From JAUNST01 sp964452285 (GTDB lineage Bacteria > Patescibacteriota > Microgenomatia > UBA1400 > PJMF01), in the NCBI GenBank assembly GCA_964452285.1, contig CAYVKW010000018.1, positions 1 to 20,541 on the forward strand: 20,541 nucleotides of DNA. The letters run 5' to 3'. The notes beneath the pieces were generated by a model, which saw nothing but the letters and a program-made list of their open reading frames with translations, did no database searches and was not told the DNA's origin. Of this stretch, positions 1 through 6,606 are shown one piece after another. The first letter of the stretch is position 1. The number at the start of each line of letters is the position of its first letter. Position numbers and translations under genes: made by a program.

Positions 1-2
1 CT

Positions 3-614
3 ATTAAAACCGAGCTTAAACTCCTCGAAAAAAGCGACAAAATTTCTCCTACCGTCAAAAATAGTCTCACCGTCATTAAAGATGAAGCTAATAATTTACA
101 AAACTTAGTCAATAATTTACTCAATTTTAACTCCAATCAAGATCACGCTCACTTCAGTTCTTTCAATTTCGCTCCTTTATTGCAAAATAAAGCTCGCCAA
201 TACCAAAAAATCGGTCAAGACAAAAATCTCACTTTTGTCATCCAAGCTCCAGCAGACATTTTTATCGTCAGCGATTCACAAAAATTATCACAAATTCTAG
301 ATTTGCTTTTAGATAATGCCAAAAAATATTCTGCTCCAGCAACCACCATCAATCTGAATTGGCAAGAAACCAAAGATTCTTATCAGCTTTCTATTACCAA
401 TCAAGGTTTAGGCATTAGTGATAAAGATGCTAAAAAAATCTTTCAGCGTTTTTACCGTGTCACCGACATCACCATTCAAAAAGAAATTGGTAGTGGTCTT
501 GGCTTAGCCATTGCTAGACAATTAGCTCAATCAATTCAAGCAAAATTAGAACTTATAGATGGCTCATCTGCTCACACCACCTTTACCTTAATCCTACCTA
601 AAAAACCTTCTTAA
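3..614 (+). CDS. Sensor histidine kinase, C-terminal part (5' end outside window)
   Basis: The frame is open from base 3, so this is the 3' part of a longer gene; the TTG at 180 is an internal Leu codon. The first ~60 codons encode a helical stretch consistent with the second dimerisation helix of a HisKA domain, which would put the phospho-accepting His just outside the window. An HATPase_c domain follows: N box (LLLDNAKKYS), G1-like box (NQGLGIS, with Asn where Asp is usual), F-box-like segment (IFQRFYR) and G2 box (GSGLGLAIARQL). Family knowledge: such kinases autophosphorylate on His and pass the phosphate to a response regulator, here presumably encoded upstream. The efflux genes 140 bp downstream are a plausible regulated target, but this is inference. 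A hairpin terminator follows directly. Confidence 0.9.
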   Translation: MKTELKLLEKSDKISPTVKNSLTVIKDEANNLQNLVNNLLNFNSNQDHAHFSSFNFAPLLQNKARQYQKIGQDKNLTFVIQAPADIFIVSDSQKLSQILDLLLDNAKKYSAPATTINLNWQETKDSYQLSITNQGLGISDKDAKKIFQRFYRVTDITIQKEIGSGLGLAIARQLAQSIQAKLELIDGSSAHTTFTLILPKKPS

Positions 615-644
615 AATTAAACATTGAAACTTTAATTTTCTTTT
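613..644 (+). terminator. AT-only intrinsic terminator after the histidine kinase
   Basis: A perfect 9-bp stem AAAATTAAA/TTTAATTTT (613-621 and 631-639) with a 9-nt loop is followed by CTTTT. The stem overlaps the TAA stop (612-614). It contains no G:C pair, so it may be weak. Confidence 0.6.
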
Positions 645-651
645 AACATTT

Positions 652-679
652 TTGCAGTTTAATATAGCACTGTGATAAA
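652..679 (+). promoter_or_regulatory. Predicted promoter of the efflux adaptor gene
   Basis: TTGCAG (652-657), a 16-nt spacer, then GATAAA (674-679) with an extended TG at 671-672. Predicted transcription start is near 686, giving a leader of about 67 nt that contains AGGA at 742-745, 7 nt before the ATG. This is one of few genes here with both a leader and a Shine-Dalgarno sequence. Confidence 0.45.
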
Positions 680-752
680 TAGTCAAATATTAAAACTTAC
701 ATTCACATTATTATTAATTAAATAGAAAATAAAACATTTTTAGGACTCTATT

Positions 753-2063
753 ATGTCATTGTCAGCATTTCGTCAAAAATCAACCATAAAACTTAAAAGT
801 TTTCATTGGTCAAAAAAAATTGTGATTATTTTTATCGTTACTCTTATTCTCATTGGCGGCGCCATTTGGTTTTGGCGCCGCCAATCCAATCAATCTAGTC
901 AAGCTCACGAAACCACTACTGTCGCCGCCAGTATTCAAGACTTGAAAGAAACCATCGAAATCACCGGTACTGTTTCCAACGCTAATTACACCGAAGTGAC
1001 TACGCAAGCCATCGGCACTGTCACTCAAGTTTACGTCACCGATGGTCAAGAAGTTAAAGCCGGCGATCAACTTTTTGAACTTGAACTCTCGCCAGAAGGA
1101 AAAGAAGCTTATCAAAATGCCTATGCTAGTTATCTTTCCGCTAAAACCAATCTCGCCAGTGCCGAAAACAAACTTAATAGTCTGCAAATCACTCTTTTTG
1201 AAAAAAATCAGTATTTTATTAATCATGCCGACGCTGAAGATTTAGCCGAAACCGATCCCACTTATATTGAACAATGGGCAGCTTGGGTAGCAGCTGAAAA
1301 TGATTACAAAAACCAAAGCAGTGTCATTGCTCAAGCCAGAGCTCAAGTCAGTTCCGCCTACCAAACTTATCAAAATATGAGCTCCACTATTACTGCTCCA
1401 GTTTCCGGTACTATCGAAAATATCACTGCTGTTCCTGGCTTAGTTTTCGGCAGCGTGAACGCCAATGGTTCTGGCACCAGTCTTTCTGACCGTATGGCCA
1501 CTATTAAAACTAACGACAATCTTTTAGTCACCTTCTCCGTTTCTAGTAGCGATATTGGCAAAATCGAATTGGGCCAGACGGTCACTCTTACAGATAGCGG
1601 ACTTATTGGTGAGGTAGTCAGTGTCGACCGTTATGGCACCACTGACACTACCACTACTTACACTGTCATCGCTCAATTTGACCACAAAAATAGCACTTCA
1701 GCCGAGCTTTTACCCAATATGAGTGTCGACGGTGAAATTTCCGTGAGCGAACAATTAAATGCTCTCGTCATTCCTACTTTAGCTATCAACACTAATGCCG
1801 CTGGCGGAAGCACTGTCACTGTTAAAAAAAATAATCAAACTGAAACTCGCACTGTCGTTATCGGTGTCAATAGTGGCAATCTCACCCAAATTCTTAGCGG
1901 TCTAGACGAAGGGGAAGAAGTTGTCTTTGAATTACAACAGTTTGCTTCCAGCAATCAACAAAATAACATGGGCGGAGCAATGATGATGGGTGGCGGCATG
2001 CCTTCAGCTGGCGGTATGCCTTCAGGTGGCGGTATGCCATCTGGATCTGGCAGATCTCGTTAA
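753..2063 (+). CDS. MacA-like periplasmic adaptor (membrane fusion protein) of an ABC efflux system
   Basis: 436 aa. A basic N terminus is followed by one membrane segment (~residues 24-42), then a HlyD/RND-adaptor fold: a lipoyl-like half (GTVTQVYVTDGQEVKAGDQL, ~90-110), a helical hairpin (~115-210), the second lipoyl half (ITAPVSGTIENI, ~212-223) and beta-barrel/membrane-proximal domains. The protein ends in a flexible Met/Gly-rich tail with GGMPS repeats. Family knowledge: MacA-type adaptors link a MacB-type ABC transporter to export of peptides or macrolides; without an outer-membrane TolC partner (as in YknX systems) the adaptor works at the single membrane. The ATPase and permease genes follow directly. 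Start chosen because AGGA lies 7 nt upstream and the N terminus suits a signal anchor. Substrate unknown. Confidence 0.9.
   Translation: MSLSAFRQKSTIKLKSFHWSKKIVIIFIVTLILIGGAIWFWRRQSNQSSQAHETTTVAASIQDLKETIEITGTVSNANYTEVTTQAIGTVTQVYVTDGQEVKAGDQLFELELSPEGKEAYQNAYASYLSAKTNLASAENKLNSLQITLFEKNQYFINHADAEDLAETDPTYIEQWAAWVAAENDYKNQSSVIAQARAQVSSAYQTYQNMSSTITAPVSGTIENITAVPGLVFGSVNANGSGTSLSDRMATIKTNDNLLVTFSVSSSDIGKIELGQTVTLTDSGLIGEVVSVDRYGTTDTTTTYTVIAQFDHKNSTSAELLPNMSVDGEISVSEQLNALVIPTLAINTNAAGGSTVTVKKNNQTETRTVVIGVNSGNLTQILSGLDEGEEVVFELQQFASSNQQNNMGGAMMMGGGMPSAGGMPSGGGMPSGSGRSR
852..885. repeat. GC-rich perfect palindrome inside the adaptor gene
   Basis: ATTGGCGGCGCCA (852-864), 8-nt loop TTTGGTTT, TGGCGCCGCCAAT (873-885): a perfect 13-bp inverted repeat, far more GC-rich than its surroundings. 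It encodes the end of the membrane segment (IGGAIWFWRRQ). Confidence 0.9.
1989..2042 (+). repeat. Three tandem 18-bp units encoding (G/A)GGMPS
   Basis: Units at 1989-2006, 2007-2024 and 2025-2042 encode GGGMPS, AGGMPS and GGGMPS at the C terminus of the adaptor. They differ by a few bases. Confidence 0.9.
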
Positions 2064-2105
2064 TTTTATCAATCATTGTCAATTTTCAACTAAACTTAAA
2101 TTAAG

Positions 2106-2111
2106 TAGAAT
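2106..2111 (+). promoter_or_regulatory. Possible -10 box for the ABC ATPase gene
   Basis: TAGAAT lies 6 nt (all A) before the ATG at 2118. There is no Shine-Dalgarno sequence and no good -35 at normal spacing. It could drive a leaderless transcript in addition to read-through from the adaptor gene. Confidence 0.3.
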
Positions 2112-2117
2112 AAAAAA

Positions 2118-2858
2118 ATGAAACAAAACAAGCAAACATCAGCTCAAACAGCCACTGTCATTGAAGTCAAAGATTTGATTAAAACCTACTCCGGCACCGC
2201 CGGCGAAACCAAAGTTCTTAAAGGTCTTAATTTTAAAATTCAAAAAGGCGAATTTGTCTCTATTATGGGTCCATCTGGATCCGGCAAATCTACTCTCATG
2301 CACATTTTAGGCGCTCTTGATGTTGCTACAAGCGGCCAGTATCTACTCGATGGTGTCGACACTAGAAATCTTAATGAAGATCAATTGGCACAAGTCAGAG
2401 GTGAAAAAATTGGCTTTGTCTTTCAGGCTTTCAATCTTTTGCCTCACAAAAGCGTCTTACAAAACATTATGCTCTCTGGTATGTACGGAGAAATTCCTTT
2501 ACCTGAAAGAACTGCTAAAGCCAAAGAATTGATTAAACTAGTGAAGTTGGAAGAAAGAGAACGGCATTTAGCTAATCAATTATCTGGAGGACAACAACAA
2601 CGGGTTGCTATTGCTCGCAGTTTAATGATGGATCCAGCTATTATTTTAGCCGATGAACCAACCGGTAATTTACCCACCGATCAGACTGACGAAGTTTTAA
2701 GTTTTTTTAGCGATCTCAATCAAAGAGGTAAAACTATTATTATTATCACTCATGAACCAGCGGTTGCCTCTTATTCTAATCGGACCATTAGAATTCAGGA
2801 TGGTTTAATTAAAAACGACGGTCCCGCTGATAAAAGTATTCATTATGCTCACACTTGA
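2118..2858 (+). CDS. MacB/LolD-type ABC transporter ATP-binding protein
   Basis: 246 aa, complete nucleotide-binding domain: Walker A GPSGSGKS (51-58), Q-loop Gln103, signature LSGGQ (155-159), Walker B IILADE with catalytic Glu180, H-loop His212. It resembles the MacB/LolD/FtsE family (DEPTGNL motif) that pairs with a separate FtsX-like permease, which here is the next gene, overlapping by 14 bp. Role: ATP hydrolysis drives conformational change in the permease for export through the adaptor. Odd point: the D-loop, normally GNLD in this family, reads GNLPTD, so Pro sits at the usual Asp position. No Shine-Dalgarno sequence; six A residues separate a TAGAAT box from the ATG. Confidence 0.93.
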   Translation: MKQNKQTSAQTATVIEVKDLIKTYSGTAGETKVLKGLNFKIQKGEFVSIMGPSGSGKSTLMHILGALDVATSGQYLLDGVDTRNLNEDQLAQVRGEKIGFVFQAFNLLPHKSVLQNIMLSGMYGEIPLPERTAKAKELIKLVKLEERERHLANQLSGGQQQRVAIARSLMMDPAIILADEPTGNLPTDQTDEVLSFFSDLNQRGKTIIIITHEPAVASYSNRTIRIQDGLIKNDGPADKSIHYAHT

Positions 2859-4041
2859 AATTTTTGAAGAATCATTTAGTAGTTTATTGCAAAATAAAGG
2901 TCGAACTTTCCTTTCTATTTTGGGTATTGTCATCGGCATTGCTTCTGTCATTACTATGACCGCTATTGGCGCCGGCAGTCAACAAGAAATTACTGATCAA
3001 ATTTCCACTCTCGGCACCAATATTTTGACAGTAGCTCCGCGAGGTTGGAACAATAACAGTGGCTTCACCCCAGCCGAACTTAATACCATTTTAGCCAATA
3101 ATTATCAAGATCTTTTTGCTGGTTATTCTCCAGAAATGAGCAGTACTCAAACCATCATCGCTAATGACACCGAAGAATCTACTAGTATCACTGGCGCGAC
3201 CCCGGACTACTTCGATGTGCATAGCAAAACTATCGCTTATGGTCGCGCCTTCACTCAAACGGAAGAAGAAGCCGGCGCCAAAGTTGCCGTTATCGGCAAT
3301 GGCACTGCCACCACTTTTTTTGATAATAGTCGTGCTGCTCTCAACCAAAAAATTAAAATTGGCACCACTAGCTATCAGGTCGTTGGCGTTTTGAAAGAAT
3401 CTGGCAGCAGCAATAATACTTCCGCCGATTCCTTAGCTATTATTCCTTTAACTACTATACAAGAGCAAATTACTGGCACTAACACTTACAGTAGTATTGC
3501 TTTTAGCTTAAAAAATGTAAATGATCTAGAAGCCGCTAAGTCGGTTATCGGTTATACTTTGCTCAATTTACACGATCTTGATGATGTCGACGACGCCGAT
3601 TTTCGTTTAACTTCTGCCGCCGACCTTCTCGAAACTTTGACTTCAGTTACTCAAACTTTTACTCTGCTTTTGGCTGGCATTGCTGGCATTTCACTTTTAG
3701 TCGGTGGCATCGGCATTATGAACGTAATGTTAATGAGCGTTCTTGAGCGCACTCGTGAAATCGGTCTTCGCAAAGCTTTAGGTGCTAAAAAGAAATATCT
3801 TATCATGCAATTTTTATTTGAGGCAGTTTTAATTACCCTCATTGGCGGCTTTATTGGCTTACTTTTAAGTTTTGCTGCCAGTAAAATTCTGAGCACTTTC
3901 CTCGATTTTGCCACCGTCATTAATGGCAGCAGCGTCCTCTTAGCTATCGGCGTTTCCACTGGCATTGGCCTTCTCTTTGGCATCTATCCCGCCAATAAAG
4001 CCGCCAAATTACAACCAATCGAAGCGCTCCGCAGCGACTAA
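2845..4041 (+). CDS. MacB-type ABC permease (FtsX-like)
   Basis: 398 aa. One N-terminal membrane helix (~15-40, FLSILGIVIGIASVITM) is followed by a long extracytoplasmic MacB_PCD-like domain (~45-260), then three membrane helices typical of the FtsX family (~270-298, ~325-352 and ~362-385). The conserved cytoplasmic stretch ERTREIGLRKALGAKKK and the ending PANKAAKLQPIEALRSD are classic family marks. The start overlaps the ATPase gene by 14 bp in another frame, implying translational coupling, and no Shine-Dalgarno sequence is seen. With the two preceding genes it forms a complete MacAB-like exporter. Proposed function: mechanotransmission-type export of a peptide, lipopeptide or antibiotic; the substrate cannot be told from sequence. 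Confidence 0.93.
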   Translation: MLTLEIFEESFSSLLQNKGRTFLSILGIVIGIASVITMTAIGAGSQQEITDQISTLGTNILTVAPRGWNNNSGFTPAELNTILANNYQDLFAGYSPEMSSTQTIIANDTEESTSITGATPDYFDVHSKTIAYGRAFTQTEEEAGAKVAVIGNGTATTFFDNSRAALNQKIKIGTTSYQVVGVLKESGSSNNTSADSLAIIPLTTIQEQITGTNTYSSIAFSLKNVNDLEAAKSVIGYTLLNLHDLDDVDDADFRLTSAADLLETLTSVTQTFTLLLAGIAGISLLVGGIGIMNVMLMSVLERTREIGLRKALGAKKKYLIMQFLFEAVLITLIGGFIGLLLSFAASKILSTFLDFATVINGSSVLLAIGVSTGIGLLFGIYPANKAAKLQPIEALRSD

Positions 4042-4053
4042 TTATCAATTAAA

Positions 4054-4062
4054 TGCTATAAT
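4054..4062 (+). promoter_or_regulatory. Extended -10 promoter for the pduL-like gene
   Basis: TGCTATAAT (TG at 4054-4055, TATAAT at 4057-4062), 11 nt before the ATG. No convincing -35. AGGGGA at 4063-4068 could act as a weak ribosome site, but a start ~7 nt after the box would leave it out of the mRNA. Confidence 0.5.
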
Positions 4063-4073
4063 AGGGGAAATTT

Positions 4074-4664
4074 ATGCAAAAAATTCCTCTCGCTATCTCC
4101 AATCGGCATCTTCATTTGACTGCCGCTGATTATCAAATTCTTTTTGGTGACGAAAAAATTAGTGTCAGGAATAATCTCAGCCAACCAGGTCAATTTGCCG
4201 CTAATCAGACCGTTACTCTCAAAACTTTCAAAAACATTTTAGAAAAAGTCCGTCTTATCGGTCCTTTTCGTCCTTACACTCAAGTAGAAATTTCTCAAAC
4301 CGATGCTTATTTTCTTGGTCTTACTCCACCTATCAGAATGTCAGGCGATCTCACTAACGCGGCTAAAATTACCATTGTTGGCCCAGCCGGTTCTATTGAG
4401 CGTGAAGCTGCTATTTTAGCCGCGCGTCACCTGCATCTAACAGCCGCCGATCGTCAATCTCTTCATTTAGAAAACATCAGCGAAATCACTGTCCGTTTGG
4501 ACAATTTATCTCCTCGCTCTCCCATTATTCTCAGTCACGTTCAACTCAAAGAGGATTCTCAGGCGGCGCTTGAATTACACCTTGACACTGACGAAGCTAA
4601 TGCCGCCCTCGCCCGTCCTAGTGATTTCGCCGAGATTCTTAATCAAGGTGGGTTTTCTTTTTAA
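4074..4664 (+). CDS. PduL-like phosphate acyltransferase (phosphotransacylase)
   Basis: 196 aa, close to full length for PduL-type enzymes without a compartment-targeting extension. Two half-domains each carry the paired-His motif: SNRHLHLT (~9-16) and ARHLHLT (~118-124), which in PduL bind zinc. Other marks: LSQPGQFAA (~35-43), TQVEIS (~69-74) and DTDEANAA near the C terminus. Family knowledge: converts acyl-CoA (acetyl- or propanoyl-CoA) plus phosphate to acyl-phosphate plus CoA; with an acetate kinase this yields ATP. No kinase gene or shell protein is in the window, so a metabolic rather than microcompartment role is inferred. It has its own promoter and converges with the minus-strand ABC exporter, the two stop codons sharing 4 bp with no terminator between them. 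Confidence 0.88.
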   Translation: MQKIPLAISNRHLHLTAADYQILFGDEKISVRNNLSQPGQFAANQTVTLKTFKNILEKVRLIGPFRPYTQVEISQTDAYFLGLTPPIRMSGDLTNAAKITIVGPAGSIEREAAILAARHLHLTAADRQSLHLENISEITVRLDNLSPRSPIILSHVQLKEDSQAALELHLDTDEANAALARPSDFAEILNQGGFSF

Positions 4665-6487
4665 CTTTCGCTTTCTTCCGTTTCTTCTATCTCTTCCGCT
4701 TTTTCTCCGCCCTCGTTTGGATTCGTCTCTTCACTTTCACCGTCACCAATGAAGCCATTTGATTGCAATTCCCAGAGCTGACGATAAATTGAGCCCGCAG
4801 TTTTCAGCAACTGTTCATGGGTGCCGATTTCTGCAATTTTACCCTCGCGCATCACCACAATTCTATCCGCTTTCATGATTGTCGATAAGCGATGTGCAAT
4901 CACAATTGCTGTTACTTTTTTCTCTCCTCCTCGCACATATTGCCAAAAAGAGCGTTGAATTGCCTGTTCACTATAAGAATCTAAACTGCTCGTCGCTTCA
5001 TCAAAAACCACAATCGGCGGCCTTTTCAACAGCACTCGCGCAATCGCTAACCGCTGTCTTTGCCCGCCAGAAAGTTTCACTCCACGTTCTCCCACTTTTG
5101 TTTCATAACCTTCTGGTAATTTAGTAATAAACTCATCTGCCTCAGCCGCTGCTGCTGCCGCCTCAATTTCCTTAATTGACGCTTCCGGCCTCGCGTAAGC
5201 TAAATTATATTTAATCGTATTATTAAACATAATTGACTCCTGTGGTACAATTCCAATTTTATCGCGTATATAATCTCTTCTCATATCTCGTAAGTCTATG
5301 TCATCAATCAAAATTTTTCCTGCCGTTACATCAAACATCCTTTGTAATAATTTCACCATGGTTGTTTTACCCGCACCAGAAAAACCTACTAAAGCTACTA
5401 CTTCTCCTGGCTCTATAGTCAAATCAACATTTTCCAAAGCCAATTTCTTTCGATTGTCATATTCAAAACTTACCTGCTCAAATTTAATTTTTCCCCCAAA
5501 GTTCTTAATTTCTTGCGGATTCTGTGGATCTACAATCATCGGCACTTGATCCAAAATACCCAAATATTTTTCCAAATCCTCACTTTTTTTAGCCACATGA
5601 CGCAAAATGTTCACAAAACCGTCCATCCGCCACTTGAAACCCAAAGCAAAAGTGACCACAAACACAAAATTTGCCACCGTGAAAATGCCCGTTTGCAAAT
5701 CTTTCAAAGCCAAGAAAAATACTCCAATCAAGAATAGCACATAAGTCATACCAATAGCTACATCAAAAAAACGAAAAGTAAAAAAATAATCCATCAAACT
5801 TTTTTCCCACTTTTTCAAAGTCCGTGTAAACTTTTCCAACTCAAATCGCTCTCTGGCAAAATATTTCACTGTTTCAAAATTTAATAGATTATCTACTTTT
5901 TCTGCCGTCAGTTGATTATCATCTCGATTGAACAAGCTTCTTTTCTTAATATTAATTTGTAAAATCCACCAGCAAATCGTCAAAGTTACCACAAAATTAA
6001 TCACGACTAAAACCGCATACTTCCAATCTAAATTTAAAAAACTCGCAAACATAAATCCAAAGCCGATCAAAAGCTCACTAAATTGGAAATAAAACGCATC
6101 ACAAAAAACAAAAACCGCATCATCGCCCCGATTCATTAAACTCAAAATCTTACCCGAGCTTTTATTAGTATGATAAGAAAAATCTAAATCATGAATTTTT
6201 TCCATTACATCATGTAAAATTGTGATCGACACTGCCGCCATGCTTTTATTACCCAGATGCTGACTAAACAAAAATACTATCACCGTTGTCAAAATACTTA
6301 GCAACAACCAAATGCTCACTGTCTGCAAATCAGACCAATTAGCCGCGGTTGCAGTTTCTGTAATCGCCGCCAAAAAATATGGCTGCATGCTATAAAGCAA
6401 AGTTCCAGCCACCGTGGACAAAAAAGAAATAATAATTAACCATGGCCGCTTCCAAATGTAACGCCACAGCATACCTAATTTTTTCAT
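4661..6487 (-). CDS. ABC exporter half-transporter, Atm1-like (fused permease and ATPase)
   Basis: 608 aa. Residues ~1-310 hold a six-helix exporter membrane domain; the segment NFETVKYFARERFE resembles the substrate-region motif of Atm1/ABCB7/HMT1 half transporters. The ATPase domain (~335-575) is complete: Walker A GFSGAGKTT, Q-loop PQES, signature LSGGQRQR, Walker B VVFDEATSSLDS, H-loop IAHRLST. Expected to act as a homodimer in the cytoplasmic membrane; Atm1-like proteins export glutathione/sulfur compounds or metal conjugates, others lipids or peptides, so substrate is open. The last ~30 residues are an acidic, low-complexity tail rich in Glu. Its promoter (TTGATT, 17 nt, TATAAT) lies 10 nt before the ATG; no Shine-Dalgarno sequence. 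Confidence 0.92.
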   Translation of the reverse strand: MKKLGMLWRYIWKRPWLIIISFLSTVAGTLLYSMQPYFLAAITETATAANWSDLQTVSIWLLLSILTTVIVFLFSQHLGNKSMAAVSITILHDVMEKIHDLDFSYHTNKSSGKILSLMNRGDDAVFVFCDAFYFQFSELLIGFGFMFASFLNLDWKYAVLVVINFVVTLTICWWILQINIKKRSLFNRDDNQLTAEKVDNLLNFETVKYFARERFELEKFTRTLKKWEKSLMDYFFTFRFFDVAIGMTYVLFLIGVFFLALKDLQTGIFTVANFVFVVTFALGFKWRMDGFVNILRHVAKKSEDLEKYLGILDQVPMIVDPQNPQEIKNFGGKIKFEQVSFEYDNRKKLALENVDLTIEPGEVVALVGFSGAGKTTMVKLLQRMFDVTAGKILIDDIDLRDMRRDYIRDKIGIVPQESIMFNNTIKYNLAYARPEASIKEIEAAAAAAEADEFITKLPEGYETKVGERGVKLSGGQRQRLAIARVLLKRPPIVVFDEATSSLDSYSEQAIQRSFWQYVRGGEKKVTAIVIAHRLSTIMKADRIVVMREGKIAEIGTHEQLLKTAGSIYRQLWELQSNGFIGDGESEETNPNEGGEKAEEIEETEESES

Positions 6488-6497
6488 GGAATTATCA

Positions 6498-6526
6498 ATT
6501 ATATCAAAAAAAGTTTATAAAATCAA
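6498..6526 (-). promoter_or_regulatory. Strong predicted promoter of the ABC exporter
   Basis: On the minus strand: TTGATT (6521-6526), 17-nt spacer, TATAAT (6498-6503) with an extended TG. The box ends 10 nt before the ATG, so the transcript should be nearly leaderless. Confidence 0.6.
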
Positions 6527-6541
6527 TACTTCCGCTTTATT

Positions 6542-6602
6542 TCAGTTATTAGGCGAAATTAATATTTGTCATTCATCATTTAGTCGATTGCCTAATAACT
6601 GA
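6542..6602. repeat. 61-bp palindromic repeat, copy 1 (MITE-like)
   Basis: Perfect 13-bp terminal inverted repeats TCAGTTATTAGGC (6542-6554) and its complement (6590-6602) flank a 35-nt centre. TTTATT occurs directly on both sides (6536-6541 and 6603-6608), as a target duplication would; the right copy overlaps the alaS stop codon. A related element of the same length is at 18225-18285. No U-tract follows on either strand, so it is not an ordinary intrinsic terminator. Confidence 0.65.
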
Positions 6603-6606
6603 TTTA

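Noticed and set aside
810..1226. 138-codon antisense frame in the adaptor gene
   Set aside because: Its product matches no family I know and the opposite strand encodes a clear adaptor protein; same for the other antisense frames across alaS, the ABC exporter and uvrC.
4570..4752. 60-codon plus-strand frame spanning the pduL/ABC junction
   Set aside because: Overlaps two recognised genes, low-complexity Phe/Leu/Pro product, no start signals.
6542..6602. Integron attC site
   Set aside because: Length (~60 bp) and GCCTAA arms recall attC, but the arms point the wrong way, GTTRRRY does not match GTTATTA, and there is no integrase or cassette array.
6542..6602. Intrinsic terminator of alaS
   Set aside because: No U-tract follows the stem on the minus strand and the loop is 35 nt long.
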